Source of the DNA: Polaromonas sp.
GTDB lineage: Bacteria; Pseudomonadota; Gammaproteobacteria; Burkholderiales; Burkholderiaceae_C
Direction of reading: 5' to 3'
Length of the DNA: 64,000 nucleotides
Assembly (NCBI RefSeq): GCF_016185115.1
Contig: NZ_JACPOF010000004.1
Coordinates: forward strand, 53,970 to 117,969
Shown: piece by piece, positions 1 through 11,532 of the stretch
Layout of the letters: each line of letters starts with the position of its first letter
Numbering within the stretch: the first letter of the stretch is position 1
The notes under the pieces: generated by a model
Seen by the model: only the letters and a program-made list of their open reading frames with translations
What the model was told of the DNA's origin: nothing
Database searches by the model: none
Program-made: the position numbers and the translations under genes

Positions 1-2
1 CG

Positions 3-422
3 GTAGGGGCTGCAATTGATGAGGCGCACCGCATGCACGGCTACAGCATCCACCTCAATTGCCACTCGATGCCGGCGGTTGCCTCGAGCAAGGCCACAGA
101 CTTTCCGGGTGAGGCGCATGCCGATTTTGTGGTGGGCGACCGTGACGGGTCTACGGCCAGCCCCGCGCTTTCACGGCAGCTCTGCGAGCACCTGTCTTCG
201 CTCGGCTACAGCGTGGCCTACAACCACCCCTACAAGGGTGTGGAACTGGTACGCCGTTATGGCAACCCCGGCTTGCATCGCCACAGCATCCAGCTGGAGA
301 TCAACCGCAAGCTGTACATGAACGAAGAAACCCTTGAGATGAACGAGGGCTTCGACGCCCTGAAGAAAAATCTCGGGTCACTGGTCCGGCGGCTTCTGGA
401 CATCAACCCGCGCAAACTGTGA
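3..422 (+). CDS. N-formylglutamate amidohydrolase family protein, C-terminal part
   Basis: The reading frame is open from the first bases of the window, so the N-terminus lies upstream. The visible 140 residues run from VGAAIDEAHRMHG to a stop at 420-422 and contain HLNCHSMP, ADFVVGDRDG and NHPYKG, typical of the zinc amidohydrolases that hydrolyse N-formylglutamate to glutamate and formate at the end of histidine degradation, or related N-acyl amino acids. The C-terminal H-x-I-Q-L-E-I-N-R segment is also characteristic. The next gene begins 15 bp downstream on the same strand, so the two may be cotranscribed. Family assignment is good; the exact substrate cannot be read from this fragment. 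Confidence 0.8.
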   Translation, partial: VGAAIDEAHRMHGYSIHLNCHSMPAVASSKATDFPGEAHADFVVGDRDGSTASPALSRQLCEHLSSLGYSVAYNHPYKGVELVRRYGNPGLHRHSIQLEINRKLYMNEETLEMNEGFDALKKNLGSLVRRLLDINPRKL

Positions 423-437
423 CTGGCAGGAAGACTG

Positions 438-1544
438 ATGGAAGAGGTTGATTGTGTAGTGATTGGTGCGGGCGTGGTGGGCCTGGCCACAGCGCGTGCG
501 CTTGCCCTGCAGGGCCGTGAGGTGATGGTGCTTGAGGCTGCTTCCGCCATAGGCACGGGCACCAGTTCACGCAACAGCGAGGTCATTCATGCAGGCATTT
601 ATTACCCGCAAGGCTCATTGAAGGCGCGCCTGTGTGTCGAAGGCAAGCAACTGCTCTATGCCTACTGCGAAGAGCGGGGTATTGGCCACAGCCGTTGCGG
701 CAAACTGATTGTGGCGACCAGCGCCGCGCAGGTGGTGCAGTTGCAGGCCATCATTGAAAAAGCCGCTGCCAACGGCGTGCATGACCTGGTGCTGTTGACC
801 CGGGATGAGGCGAGGGCACTGGAGCCCGCCCTGGAGTGCATGGCCGCGGTGCATTCGCCGGGCACCGGCATTGTCGACAGCCATGCGCTGATGCTCTCAA
901 TGCAGGGTGATCTTGAAAACGCGGGCGGCATGGTGGCGTTCAACTCGCCGCTGGCCCATGCCGTATTCAGCCAGACGGGTGCGGTGTTGACCACGGTTGA
1001 CGGCACCTGCCTGAATGCAAACACCGTGGTGAATGCGGCCGGGTTGAACGCGCCCTTGCTGGCCGGAAAATTCGAGGGGCTGCCGGCGGAATTTGTACCC
1101 GTCAGCCACTACGCCAAGGGAAACTACTTCACACTCGCTGGCCGCTCGCCATTTGGCCGCCTGATCTACCCGGTTCCCGAAGCTGCGGGGCTGGGCGTGC
1201 ACCTGACGATTGACCTCGGTGGCCAGGCGAAATTTGGGCCTGACGTGCAGTGGGTTGAATCAGCCGACGACCTGGTGGTTGATGCTGCGCGCGGCGAGGC
1301 TTTTTATGCCGAGGTTCGCAAATACTGGCCGGCGCTTGCCGACGGCGCGCTGCAGCCCGGGTATGCAGGCATACGGCCCAAGCTGCACGGGCCGGGCGAG
1401 CCCGCAGGGGACTTCGTCATTCAAGGCTCTCTGGACCACGGCGTGCGTGGGCTGGTGAACCTGTTTGGCATTGAATCGCCAGGCCTGACGAGCTGCATGG
1501 CCATAGCGCGCTGCGTCAGTGAGATGCTGCAAAACAGGCACTAG
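438..1544 (+). CDS. FAD-dependent oxidoreductase, L-2-hydroxyglutarate oxidase-like
   Basis: A 368-residue DAO-superfamily flavoprotein. The N-terminus has a Rossmann FAD motif ([17 protein letters not shown]) followed by [19 protein letters not shown], which closely matches the L-2-hydroxyglutarate dehydrogenase/oxidase family (LhgO, L2HGDH). The C-terminal [13 protein letters not shown] and [12 protein letters not shown] segments are also family hallmarks. These enzymes oxidise L-2-hydroxyglutarate to 2-oxoglutarate with FAD. The ATG at 438 follows an AGGAAGA ribosome-binding site and lies 15 bp after the amidohydrolase stop. A rho-independent terminator follows the gene. The precise 2-hydroxyacid substrate is inferred. 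Confidence 0.8.
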   Translation: MEEVDCVVIGAGVVGLATARALALQGREVMVLEAASAIGTGTSSRNSEVIHAGIYYPQGSLKARLCVEGKQLLYAYCEERGIGHSRCGKLIVATSAAQVVQLQAIIEKAAANGVHDLVLLTRDEARALEPALECMAAVHSPGTGIVDSHALMLSMQGDLENAGGMVAFNSPLAHAVFSQTGAVLTTVDGTCLNANTVVNAAGLNAPLLAGKFEGLPAEFVPVSHYAKGNYFTLAGRSPFGRLIYPVPEAAGLGVHLTIDLGGQAKFGPDVQWVESADDLVVDAARGEAFYAEVRKYWPALADGALQPGYAGIRPKLHGPGEPAGDFVIQGSLDHGVRGLVNLFGIESPGLTSCMAIARCVSEMLQNRH

Positions 1545-1565
1545 CCCTAATGGCGGTCAGCACGT

Positions 1566-1590
1566 AAAAAAGCCCCTGTGAAGGGGCTTT
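1566..1590. terminator. Bidirectional rho-independent terminator
   Basis: AAAGCCCC, a short loop (TGTGA/TGT), then GGGGCTTT. The stem is flanked by A on the left and T on the right, so it can terminate both the flavoprotein gene arriving from the left and pilA arriving from the right. Confidence 0.8.
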
Positions 1591-1609
1591 GGTCATCAGG
1601 CAGTCAAGC

Positions 1610-2053
1610 TTAACCGCGGCAGCTTGCTGGCAGATATTTGGTGTCCATTGGCGTACCGGTTCCAGGTCCGCAAACCCAGATCACCACACCATTTTGACCC
1701 GTGGTGCCAGCCAGCTGAACCGTCTTGCCGGTAATGCTGCTGTCGCCCTGAGCGGTCACCGTCACAAGGCCAGATGAAGCGCTCGTGTTGGAATAAACCA
1801 GCGATGCCACATATTTTGAGGACTGAGTGGCGATGGCGGCATCCGATGCGGTGGCTGGAAACGCACCGCTGGCGGCAACATATTCAGCAATCGACGTCCG
1901 TGCAGACGACGCGGCCAGAACAATTTCAGACACTTTGGCGCGGGTTGTGTAGTCCTGATAAGCCGGCAGGGCTACAGCAGCCAGGATACCGATGATGGCA
2001 ACAACAATCATCAGCTCGATCAGGGTAAAACCCTTTTGAATAGCACGCTTCAT
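1610..2053 (-). CDS. pilA: Type IV major pilin PilA
   Basis: A 147-residue prepilin. The short positively charged leader MKRAIQKG is followed by [20 protein letters not shown], the classic class IVa prepilin-peptidase site (cleavage G8/F9), with the conserved mature Glu5 at residue 13. The hydrophobic N-terminal helix precedes a Ser/Thr/Ala-rich globular head. Cys128 and Cys145 can form the C-terminal disulfide loop. The product is exported, processed by PilD and polymerised into pili for twitching, adhesion and DNA uptake. A strong AGGAGG lies 8 bp before the ATG and a sigma-54-like promoter just upstream. No other pilus gene is adjacent. Confidence 0.92.
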   Translation of the reverse strand: MKRAIQKGFTLIELMIVVAIIGILAAVALPAYQDYTTRAKVSEIVLAASSARTSIAEYVAASGAFPATASDAAIATQSSKYVASLVYSNTSASSGLVTVTAQGDSSITGKTVQLAGTTGQNGVVIWVCGPGTGTPMDTKYLPASCRG

Positions 2054-2091
2054 AAATACTCCTCCTGTTAAAAATATGATCCAACCAGACT

Positions 2092-2108
2092 AAGCAGTTT
2101 TCAGACCA
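2092..2108 (-). promoter_or_regulatory. Candidate sigma-54 (-24/-12) promoter of pilA
   Basis: Read on the minus strand, TGGTCTGAAAACTGCTT carries the invariant GG and GC of the RpoN consensus with exactly 10 bp between them. The predicted start falls near 2081, giving a leader of about 28 nt that contains AGGAGG. Only the two dinucleotides and a few flanking bases match, so support is moderate. RpoN/PilR control of pilA is established in Pseudomonas and is inferred here. Confidence 0.5.
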
Positions 2109-2268
2109 GCTTTGCAGCATCCCGATAAAGGCAAAAAATCAGGGTTATCGCGTAAATTTTCACTTTTTTGCTATATTTTTGCAGCGAGTGTGACAATTTT
2201 GTCTTTCTGGCGAGAGGCGGCGGCGGCCTTGTCGCGAGCAAAGTCAAATTTGCAGCCGATGTTGCAAA

Positions 2269-4446
<2,178 letters not shown>

Positions 4447-4554
4447 TTAGTGGCGGGCCTCTATGGCGGCTCGGTGTAAACCCTTTCAGGCTGGCCCGGT
4501 TTCGCGTGCGGGTGTGCGAAATGGCTTGCCCCGTCTGGCCGGCGGAGAATCCTG

Positions 4555-4738
4555 AAAATTTAACGTATATGTTAAAAAACCGCCAAATGTTAAGTTGGGT
4601 ATTAACATTTGGCCTGCTGGAAGGCTTTGCGGCGTTTTGGAGGTCAAAAATCAGCCCAAAAAGGTCATTTTCAGGCATCAAATATGCCGCCAGACCAATA
4701 AATACACACGTGAGCAGCTATTTAAATGATAGCAATTT
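4555..4738 (+). repeat. Dispersed intergenic repeat, copy A (with hairpin)
   Basis: This fills most of the 456-bp gap between fadH and pyrD. It begins with TTAACGTATATGTTAA, then a perfect 12-bp inverted repeat (GCCAAATGTTAA at 4582-4593, TTAACATTTGGC at 4602-4613). It continues through CATTTTCAGG and ends with AATAAATACACACGTGAGCAG and a GCTAT...ATAGC inverted repeat near 4718-4734. The same ordered modules recur on the minus strand at 24911-25110, and the right-hand part at 43886-43988. The rest of the gap (4363-4554) shows nothing recognisable. Confidence 0.75.
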
Positions 4739-4818
4739 CAGGCCTGGAGCCAGATTCAGGCGAGTCTGGCTGGCGAGTGGGCGCGCGTAGCAGCTCCGCA
4801 ATCACCGCCCCAGCGGCA

Positions 4819-5871
4819 TCAGCGCATCTTTTTGATCGCCAGTGCGGCTTCGGTGACGAGTGCGGGGCCCTTGTAGATCAGCCCGGTGTAGATCTGGACC
4901 ACATCAGCACCGGCTTTTATCTTCGAGGCCGCGTCAGCGCCGCTCATCACGCCGCCCGCGCCAATGATGGGAAAGCCCTTGCCCAGGGACGCCCGCAACA
5001 GGCTGATCACGCGGTTGCTCGCCTCCAGCACTGGTGCGCCGCTGAGCCCGCCGGCTTCTTCGGCATGGACCATGCCCTTGACGGCTTCGCGGCTGATGGT
5101 GGTGTTGGTGGCAATCACGCCGTCCATCCCGTGGCGTTTGAGGGTGGCGGCCAGCAGGCTGACCTGGTCTTCATCAAGGTCGGGCGCAATCTTCACGAAA
5201 AGCGGCACGCGCTTGCCGTGGCGGCTGGCCAGCGTCTCGCGGCGTTTGGCAATGGGGCCCAAAAGCGCGTCAAGGGCCTCGTCACTCTGCAGGGTGCGCA
5301 GGTTTTTGGTGTTGGGGCTGGAGATGTTGATGGTCACATAGTCCGCATGCGGATAAACGCCGTTGAGGCCGATGAGGTAGTCATCCACGGCATCCTGGAT
5401 AGGTGTGGCGGCGTTCTTGCCTATGTTGAGGCCCAGCAGCAGTGCAGCCGGACCCGTTTGCTTGCGAACCCGTGATGCCTGTACGTTGGCAATAAAAGCA
5501 TCCAGACCGTCGTTGTTGAACCCAAGGCGGTTGATCAGGGCATTGGCCTGCGGCAGGCGGAACATGCGCGGTTTGGGGTTGCCGGGTTGCGCCTTGGGGG
5601 TTACCGTGCCGACTTCAATAAAACCGAATCCCATGGCGGCGAGGCCGTCAATGCAGCGCGCGTTTTTATCCAGGCCTGCGGCCAGGCCCACCCGGTTGGG
5701 AAACTTCAGGCCGGCCAGCTCGATCGGGTCATCGACTCGGGTGTTGCAGTAAGCCAGCGACAGCGGCGTGCCCTGGGTACGCGCCAGCGAGGCCATCGTC
5801 AGTTCATGGGCGGTTTCGGCATCCAGGCCAAATAAAAAGGGGCGGGCGAGGGCGTAAGGGATCAGGGACAT
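4819..5871 (-). CDS. pyrD: Dihydroorotate dehydrogenase, class 2 (quinone)
   Basis: 350 residues starting [22 protein letters not shown], the membrane-associating N-terminal helix of class 2 enzymes. Then come [42 protein letters not shown], the catalytic-Ser region [12 protein letters not shown] and the FMN phosphate site [13 protein letters not shown]. It oxidises dihydroorotate to orotate in pyrimidine synthesis and passes electrons to ubiquinone. An in-frame start 33 codons upstream exists, but the shorter start matches the family N-terminus. The next gene, rpiA, is divergent, with about 90 bp between starts. Confidence 0.95.
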   Translation of the reverse strand: MSLIPYALARPFLFGLDAETAHELTMASLARTQGTPLSLAYCNTRVDDPIELAGLKFPNRVGLAAGLDKNARCIDGLAAMGFGFIEVGTVTPKAQPGNPKPRMFRLPQANALINRLGFNNDGLDAFIANVQASRVRKQTGPAALLLGLNIGKNAATPIQDAVDDYLIGLNGVYPHADYVTINISSPNTKNLRTLQSDEALDALLGPIAKRRETLASRHGKRVPLFVKIAPDLDEDQVSLLAATLKRHGMDGVIATNTTISREAVKGMVHAEEAGGLSGAPVLEASNRVISLLRASLGKGFPIIGAGGVMSGADAASKIKAGADVVQIYTGLIYKGPALVTEAALAIKKMR

Positions 5872-5961
5872 TGGATAATTTGTTGTGTACTGTGCAGCAA
5901 GCGCCATTGTCGCAAAACACATTCCGGCCCTCCATTCCCCCAACTGACACCCAAGCCCACC

Positions 5962-6633
5962 ATGACCCAAGACGAACTCAAAACCCTGGTTGGCCAGGCA
6001 GCACTGCTTTATGTCGAACCCGGCAGCATCGTGGGTGTAGGCACCGGTTCAACGGTCAACAAATTCATTGATGCGCTGGCCGGCATGAAAGACCAGATTG
6101 CAGGCGCCGTGTCCAGCTCAACCGCCTCCACGGCACGCCTGCAGGCGCTGGGCATCAAGGTGTTTGACGCCACCGAGGTCGATGAGCTGGCCGTCTACAT
6201 CGACGGTGCCGATGAGATAGACCACGCCGGCTACATGATCAAGGGCGGCGGTGCAGCCCTCACGCGCGAGAAAATCGTCGCCGCCCAGTCGCGCAAATTT
6301 GTGTGTATTGCGGATGAGTCCAAGCTGGTGAAGACGTTGGGGGCTTTCCCGGTTCCGGTGGAGGTGATTCCCATGGCGACTGGTCGAATCACTCGTCAAT
6401 TTGCGGCTCTGGGCGGTGTGGCCGCATTGCGGCTCAAGGACGGTGTGCCGCTGGTGACCGACAACGGCCAGCACATCCTGGACGTCACAGGCCTGAAGAT
6501 CATCGACCCCCTGGGTTTTGAGTCCCAGGTCAACCAGTGGCCCGGTGTGGTGACTGTCGGGGTCTTCGCTTTCCAGAAAGCCGACGTCTGCCTGCTGGGT
6601 GCCCCCGGCGGCGTCAAGACGATGCTGTTTTAA
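5962..6633 (+). CDS. rpiA: Ribose-5-phosphate isomerase A
   Basis: 223 residues, the normal RpiA length. Motifs include [16 protein letters not shown] (phosphate binding), [24 protein letters not shown] with the catalytic acidic residues, [12 protein letters not shown], and C-terminal [10 protein letters not shown] and GAPGGVKTM. The cytosolic enzyme interconverts ribose-5-phosphate and ribulose-5-phosphate in the pentose phosphate pathway. It is transcribed divergently from pyrD. Pairing of a ribose-5-phosphate gene with a pyrimidine gene fits nucleotide supply but may be coincidental. Confidence 0.96.
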   Translation: MTQDELKTLVGQAALLYVEPGSIVGVGTGSTVNKFIDALAGMKDQIAGAVSSSTASTARLQALGIKVFDATEVDELAVYIDGADEIDHAGYMIKGGGAALTREKIVAAQSRKFVCIADESKLVKTLGAFPVPVEVIPMATGRITRQFAALGGVAALRLKDGVPLVTDNGQHILDVTGLKIIDPLGFESQVNQWPGVVTVGVFAFQKADVCLLGAPGGVKTMLF

Positions 6634-6707
6634 GCCAGGGCTGCTCCCGCAAGCGGCTGGCTGTGCCAAGCCCGCAATGACGGGCCAAATTCATTTAGGC
6701 TTGAGCC

Positions 6708-8387
6708 ATGCCCTCCATGTTTATTGCCTCCTCGAAAAGGCCAGCAGCCGTGCGTAGTCGCACGCGGACCTTCATCGCGCTCCTGGCAACTGTCGTCCTT
6801 GCCGCGTGCGCATCCCCACCCACCCCGCAAGCGCCACCAAAACTGGTGGTGCTGCTCGTCGTCGACGGCCTCCCGCAAAGGCAGATCACCGCCTACCGCG
6901 ACCAGTTGGCGCCTGACGGGCTGGCGCGTTTTCTGGACCGCGGCGCATGGTTTGCCGATGCGCATTACGAACACGCCTTCACCGTCACCGCCGCCGGCCA
7001 TGCCACGCTGCTGACGGGCGCTTACCCCCACCGTACCGGCATCATCGGCAACAGCTGGCGCGACCCCGCGACCGGTGCGCCTATCTACAACACGGCTGAC
7101 AGCTCTGCCACCTACATCGACCACAGGACCGACCCCGTCGACGACGGCACCAGCCCGAAAAACCTCAAGGCTGAAACCGTGGGTGATGTGCTGCGGCATG
7201 CTGATGCGGCATCGAAAGTGATCGCGGTTTCCGGCAAGGACCGCGGCGCCATCCTGCCCGCAGGCAAGGCCGGCACTGCCTATATGTATATGGATGAATC
7301 GGGCCAGTTTGCGTCGAGCACCCACTACATGAAAGAGCACCCGGCCTGGGTCAATGCATTCAATGACGCGAAACCCGCCGACCGGTATTTCAAAACCGAA
7401 TGGAAACCGCTGTTGCCCGACGCGGCCTATGCGCGCTCATTGCCCGACAACCAGCCCTGGTATGCACGCGGCGGGCAGTTGCCGGCCCTGATGGGTTCGC
7501 CTGCAGATATTTCGCCCACACCCTCGTTTTATGCAGGCCTGCTGCGCAGCCCGTTTGCCGATGCGCTGGCGCTTGACTTTGCGCGTGCAGCCATTGCTGG
7601 CGAGCAACTGGGCCAGGATGCATCGCCCGATATTCTGGCCATCAGCCTGTCAGGTCATGACTATGTGAACCACGCCTTCAGTGCAGAGTCGCGCCTGTCG
7701 CATGACCACCTGCTCCAGCTTGACCGACTGCTGCAGGCCTTTTTTCTCGACCTCGACGCGCGCGTAGGCAAGGGCAACTACCTCGCAGTGCTCACGGCAG
7801 ACCACGGTTTCATGCCGGCACCCGAAGTCCTTGCAGCCCAGGGGCTGGCGGCTGGCCGGGTGAGTTCCAGCCTGATGCTGGGCCGCATCAATGCGGGGCT
7901 TGTGGCGCGCTTTGGCCCCGGCCGCTGGGCCAGCTTCTCGGCTTCGTCGCTGCTGCTTGATAAAAAGCTGGTCGCGCAAACGCAGGCTGATGCCAATGTG
8001 GTGATCGAAGAAGCGCGCAGGCTTTTGCTTGCCGAGCCGGCGATTGCCACCGCCTATACCCGCCGCGAGCTTGAAAGCCGCAGCCGCGCAGGCGAGCCTT
8101 CATTCGACGCGTCTGAAAAATCCTGGCACCGTGATGTGTCCGGTGACATCCAGTACACCGTCAGGCAGAACTGGATGTTTGGCGGCAGTACTGGCGCCAC
8201 GCATGGCTCGCCGTATGACTATGACAACCACGTTCCGCTCCTGATGTATGGCCCGGCATGGATGAAGCCCGGCCGCATCGACAGCCGCGTTCACATGACC
8301 GGCCTGGCCCCCACGCTGTCAGGCATATTGGGCATCGCCACGCCGGCCATGTCTGAAGGGCGTGTGCTGCCGCTGCAGGCGCCTTGA
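6708..8387 (+). CDS. Exported lipoprotein phosphatase of the alkaline phosphatase superfamily (PafA-like)
   Basis: 559 residues. The N-terminus has a basic region, a hydrophobic stretch and the lipobox LAAC with Cys34, predicting a lipoprotein. The mature part starts with VVLLVVDGLPQRQ (metal-binding Asp53). Next is FTVTAAGHATLLTGAYPHRTGI, the region that in PafA-type phosphatases carries the nucleophilic Thr. Later metal-ligand motifs include DHGFMP and a C-terminal GSTGATHGSPYDYDNHVPLL. Members hydrolyse phosphate monoesters or diesters at the cell surface with two zinc ions. The family is clear; whether this is a phosphomonoesterase or a nucleotide pyrophosphatase/diesterase cannot be settled here. 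Confidence 0.8.
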   Translation: MPSMFIASSKRPAAVRSRTRTFIALLATVVLAACASPPTPQAPPKLVVLLVVDGLPQRQITAYRDQLAPDGLARFLDRGAWFADAHYEHAFTVTAAGHATLLTGAYPHRTGIIGNSWRDPATGAPIYNTADSSATYIDHRTDPVDDGTSPKNLKAETVGDVLRHADAASKVIAVSGKDRGAILPAGKAGTAYMYMDESGQFASSTHYMKEHPAWVNAFNDAKPADRYFKTEWKPLLPDAAYARSLPDNQPWYARGGQLPALMGSPADISPTPSFYAGLLRSPFADALALDFARAAIAGEQLGQDASPDILAISLSGHDYVNHAFSAESRLSHDHLLQLDRLLQAFFLDLDARVGKGNYLAVLTADHGFMPAPEVLAAQGLAAGRVSSSLMLGRINAGLVARFGPGRWASFSASSLLLDKKLVAQTQADANVVIEEARRLLLAEPAIATAYTRRELESRSRAGEPSFDASEKSWHRDVSGDIQYTVRQNWMFGGSTGATHGSPYDYDNHVPLLMYGPAWMKPGRIDSRVHMTGLAPTLSGILGIATPAMSEGRVLPLQAP

Positions 8388-8426
8388 AGCAGAAGACACA
8401 TCAGGATTCTGACCCTGCGTGGGTCG

Positions 8427-9344
8427 CTAGTGCCTGTTCTTGCCGTCGCGGTACAGCCCGGCAATCACATTGCGCAGCCAGATGTGGCCGGGGTCCCTGG
8501 CCTGCCTTTCATGCCAGTGCTGCTTGACCTGGTAAGTCGGTATCGCAAACGGCGGCTTCCAGACCTTCACCTCTGATCCCCTTGCCATGATCTCGCCGGC
8601 CTTGCGCGGCAGTGTGCACAAATAGTCCGTAGCGCCTATGACAGTGGCCAGCCCGATGAAGTTGGGTATCTGCACACCCACCTTGCGCCTGACGTTCTGC
8701 TCGCGTATGGAGCTGTCCACCACCAGGTGGCCCGTGCCCGATGAGCTGACCAGCACGTGAAGTTCGGACTCGTAGCGCTTGAGCGTCAGCTCGCGTTTGA
8801 TGCGCGGGTGGTCGCGCCGCGCCAGGCAGACAAACTCTTCATCGAACAACACCTGCTGGTAAAAACGCGATTCAATGCGCGGCATGAAACCGACGGCCAG
8901 GTCAATGTCGCCGGCTTCCAGTGCACGCGAAGTCCTGTCGGTGATGTTGGTGACATCAACCCGCACGCCGGGCGCAGTTCCGCGCAGCGTATTGAGCAGG
9001 CCGGGCAGCAGCACCGTCTGGCCGACGTCGGTCATGCAGAGGCGAAACAGCCGGTCTGATTTTGCCGGCGCGAAGTCCAGTTTGAAATCAATCGTCGCCT
9101 GCAGCATGCTGATGGACGAGCGCACCAGCTCTATCAGCCCGCTTGCATGCAGCGTCGGCTCCATGCCGTCGGGCGTCCTGACAAACAGCGGGTCATTGAA
9201 ATGTCGCCTTAGCCGCGCCAGTGCCAGGCTCACGGCTGGTTGCGTCAGCGACAGCCTGTCTGCCGCGCGTGAGAGGTTGCCGGTTTTGTGGATTTCGTCA
9301 AACAGAAGCAGCAGGCGAAGGTCAATGTTGGCAAGCTTGTTCAT
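8427..9344 (-). CDS. LysR-family transcriptional regulator of the adjacent gentisate cluster
   Basis: 305 residues with the LysR helix-turn-helix at the N-terminus (LRLLLLFDEIHKTGNLSRAADRLSLTQPAVSLALARLR) and a substrate-binding co-inducer domain. It is divergent from the 3-hydroxybenzoate hydroxylase/gentisate genes, with 87 bp between start codons, the usual layout for a LysR activator and its target operon. The sequence resembles the NagR/NahR/DntR-type subgroup that responds to aromatic acids. The inducer is inferred from the neighbours, probably 3-hydroxybenzoate, gentisate or a related compound. Confidence 0.85.
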   Translation of the reverse strand: MNKLANIDLRLLLLFDEIHKTGNLSRAADRLSLTQPAVSLALARLRRHFNDPLFVRTPDGMEPTLHASGLIELVRSSISMLQATIDFKLDFAPAKSDRLFRLCMTDVGQTVLLPGLLNTLRGTAPGVRVDVTNITDRTSRALEAGDIDLAVGFMPRIESRFYQQVLFDEEFVCLARRDHPRIKRELTLKRYESELHVLVSSSGTGHLVVDSSIREQNVRRKVGVQIPNFIGLATVIGATDYLCTLPRKAGEIMARGSEVKVWKPPFAIPTYQVKQHWHERQARDPGHIWLRNVIAGLYRDGKNRH

Positions 9345-9364
9345 CAGTATTATTTATGAAATAT

Positions 9365-9380
9365 ATAAAACCCATTTTAT
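9365..9380. promoter_or_regulatory. Candidate LysR operator between divergent promoters
   Basis: ATAAAACCCATTTTAT is a perfect 6-bp inverted repeat with a 4-bp centre, in an AT-rich patch between the LysR gene and the hydroxylase gene. Position and symmetry fit a LysR-type recognition site. The match is to architecture, not to a known consensus for this regulator. Confidence 0.45.
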
Positions 9381-9431
9381 AGACTGATGTTGCCAATCTC
9401 CCGATGATGGCGTTCCTCAAGGAGACAGACA

Positions 9432-10628
9432 TTGAAGAACGCAGACAGGAATCCGGGCGGCGACCAGTTGCCCGTCATCATTGCCGGTGGCGGCATAGGC
9501 GGTTGCGCCGCCGCCCTCATGCTTGCAAAGCGCGGCCACAGGGTGCTGCTGCTCGAGCAGGCCAAAGAGTTCGCAGAGATAGGCGCCGGCATCCAGCTCG
9601 GCCCCAATGCCTTTCGCATGTTCGATGCGCTGGGCATCACGGAGCGAATCGACAAACTGGTGTCCTACCCCGATAACCTGGTGATGATGGACGGCCTTAC
9701 CGGCGCGCAGGTCACCAGCATGCCTCTGGGCCAGCCCTTTGTTGAACGCTTCGGCAAACCCTATGCCGTCATCTACCGTGCCGACCTGCACCTGGTGCTG
9801 GTAGACGAATGCCGCAAGCAGCCCCTGATCACCATGCGCACCAGCCAGAAGGTGCTGGGCTTTGACGACGACGGCACACAGGTGAGCGTGCGCACTGAAG
9901 GCGGTGAGAACCACACGGGCAGGGCACTGATCGGCTGTGACGGCCTCTGGTCACCCGTGCGCAAGCAGTTGCTGGACGACGGCAAGCCAAGGGTGTCGGG
10001 GCACATCGCCTACCGCGCCGTACTGCCGATGGAAGACGTACCCGTCGAACTCCGCCGCAACGACATGGTGTTGTGGGCCGGCCCGCGCAACCACCTCGTG
10101 CAGTATCCGCTGCGGCGCGGCGAGCTCTTCAACCTGGTCGCCGTGTTTCACAGCGACAGATACGTCGAAGGCTGGGACGCTTCGGCTGACCCGGTTGAAC
10201 TGCATGCCCGTTTTGCCAGCAACTGCCCCGCAGTCAAGGCCATGCTGGACAGGATAGAAACCTGGCGCATGTGGGTTCTGTGTGACCGCGATCCGGTCGA
10301 CAACTGGAGCCGTGGCCGCGTCACCCTGCTCGGCGATGCCGCCCACCCCATGCTGCAGTACATGGCGCAGGGCGCCGCCATGGCGATGGAAGACGCAGTC
10401 AGCCTTGCAGGCCATATCAGCCGCGCCGGTGACAACATCGAAGCAGCTTTTGTCGCCTACCAGGGCGAGCGTTACCTTCGCACCGGCCGCGTGCAGCTCA
10501 CGGCCCGCATGTATGGCGAGGTCTACCACGCGCACGGCGTAGCGCGTGAACTCCGCAACCAGATGCTGATGCCGCGCACCGCGGAGCAGGGCTACGAGAG
10601 TCTGGCCTGGCTGTATGACGCGGCCTGA
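9432..10628 (+). CDS. 3-hydroxybenzoate 6-monooxygenase (FAD)
   Basis: 398 residues of the class A flavoprotein monooxygenase family. It has the FAD motif IIAGGGIGGCAAALMLAKRGH, AEIGAGIQLGPNAF, the middle DG motif IGCDGLWSPVR and the second FAD motif VTLLGDAAHPMLQYMAQGAAMAMEDAV. Sequence flavour and the downstream gentisate dioxygenase point to 3-hydroxybenzoate 6-hydroxylase, which makes gentisate using NADH and O2; salicylate 5-hydroxylation is less likely for a single-component enzyme. The start is a TTG preceded by AAGGAGA. It is the first gene of the four-gene catabolic run. Confidence 0.8.
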   Translation: MKNADRNPGGDQLPVIIAGGGIGGCAAALMLAKRGHRVLLLEQAKEFAEIGAGIQLGPNAFRMFDALGITERIDKLVSYPDNLVMMDGLTGAQVTSMPLGQPFVERFGKPYAVIYRADLHLVLVDECRKQPLITMRTSQKVLGFDDDGTQVSVRTEGGENHTGRALIGCDGLWSPVRKQLLDDGKPRVSGHIAYRAVLPMEDVPVELRRNDMVLWAGPRNHLVQYPLRRGELFNLVAVFHSDRYVEGWDASADPVELHARFASNCPAVKAMLDRIETWRMWVLCDRDPVDNWSRGRVTLLGDAAHPMLQYMAQGAAMAMEDAVSLAGHISRAGDNIEAAFVAYQGERYLRTGRVQLTARMYGEVYHAHGVARELRNQMLMPRTAEQGYESLAWLYDAA

Positions 10629-10657
10629 TCATTTCTGATTTTTTACAGGGACATGTG

Positions 10658-11524
10658 ATGAAGATTTGCAGATTTAACGACAACCGGCTCGGTATTGTCG
10701 AAGGTGATGAGGTGCTTGACGTGACAGCGGCGCTCGATGTGTTGCCCGCGCTGCGCTATCCCTATCCTGTGCATGACCAACTGGTGGCCCACCTGCCGGA
10801 GTTGCGTACACGCATTGCAGCACTCAAGGCATCGGCGACGCGCCTGCCGCTGGCTCGCGTCAACCTGCTGTCGCCAGTGGCCAACCCCGGCAAGATCATT
10901 GCCGCACCGGTCAATTATGTGAAGCACCTGCAGGAGGTGCTGGACGACCCCAATCTGCACCACGACAACCAGATCAGCCACATCCAGCGTGCGGGCCTCT
11001 TTTTAAAGGCCAACAGCTCGCTGAACGGTGCGGCCGAAGGCGTGACGCTGGTACTGCCCGACAGGCGCACAGACCACGAGATTGAACTGGTCGCCGTCAT
11101 CGGCAAGACTGCACGCAACGTGAAGGCGGCCGATGCGCTGGACTACGTGGCTGGCTACAGCATTGGCCTGGACATCACCATACGCGGCCCAGAGGAGCGC
11201 AGCCTGCGCAAGTCACCGGACAGCTATACCGTGCTCGGCCCCTGGCTCACCACGGCCGATGAAATCGCCAACCCCGGCCAGCTTGCGATGGAACTGCTGA
11301 TCAACGGCCAGACCCGGCAAAAGACCAGCACCAGTGAACTCATCCTGGGTGTGCAGGCCCTGATCGAGTTCGGCTCGCGCTTTTACACGCTGCACCCCGG
11401 CGACCTGATCTTCACCGGCACACCCGAAGGCGTCAGCCCCATTGAGGCCGGTGACCAATTCAGCGCACGCATTGAGGGCCTGGGCGAAATGCAGGTGCTC
11501 ATCAAACCCCATCTTGCGAATTGA
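10658..11524 (+). CDS. Fumarylacetoacetate hydrolase family protein (probable fumarylpyruvate or maleylpyruvate hydrolase)
   Basis: 288 residues. The N-terminal MKICRFNDNRLGIVEGDEV is followed by the FAH fold with KANSSLNGAAEGV, DHEIELVAVIGKTARNV, AGYSIGLDITIRG and the C-terminal DLIFTGTPEGVSPIEAGD; the acidic metal ligands are visible. Within a gentisate cluster this enzyme would split the ring-cleavage product to pyruvate plus fumarate or maleate in the cytosol. A GTG one codon before the chosen ATG is an alternative start. It ends 8 bp before the ATG of the dioxygenase. Confidence 0.85.
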   Translation: MKICRFNDNRLGIVEGDEVLDVTAALDVLPALRYPYPVHDQLVAHLPELRTRIAALKASATRLPLARVNLLSPVANPGKIIAAPVNYVKHLQEVLDDPNLHHDNQISHIQRAGLFLKANSSLNGAAEGVTLVLPDRRTDHEIELVAVIGKTARNVKAADALDYVAGYSIGLDITIRGPEERSLRKSPDSYTVLGPWLTTADEIANPGQLAMELLINGQTRQKTSTSELILGVQALIEFGSRFYTLHPGDLIFTGTPEGVSPIEAGDQFSARIEGLGEMQVLIKPHLAN

Positions 11525-11532
11525 GCCTTTTG

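Noticed and set aside
4556..4583. Possible dif/XerCD-like site in the intergenic repeat (ATATGTTAAAA resembles the XerD arm)
   Set aside because: Only one arm matches; the other arm and the central hexamer do not, and copy B lacks the same arrangement.
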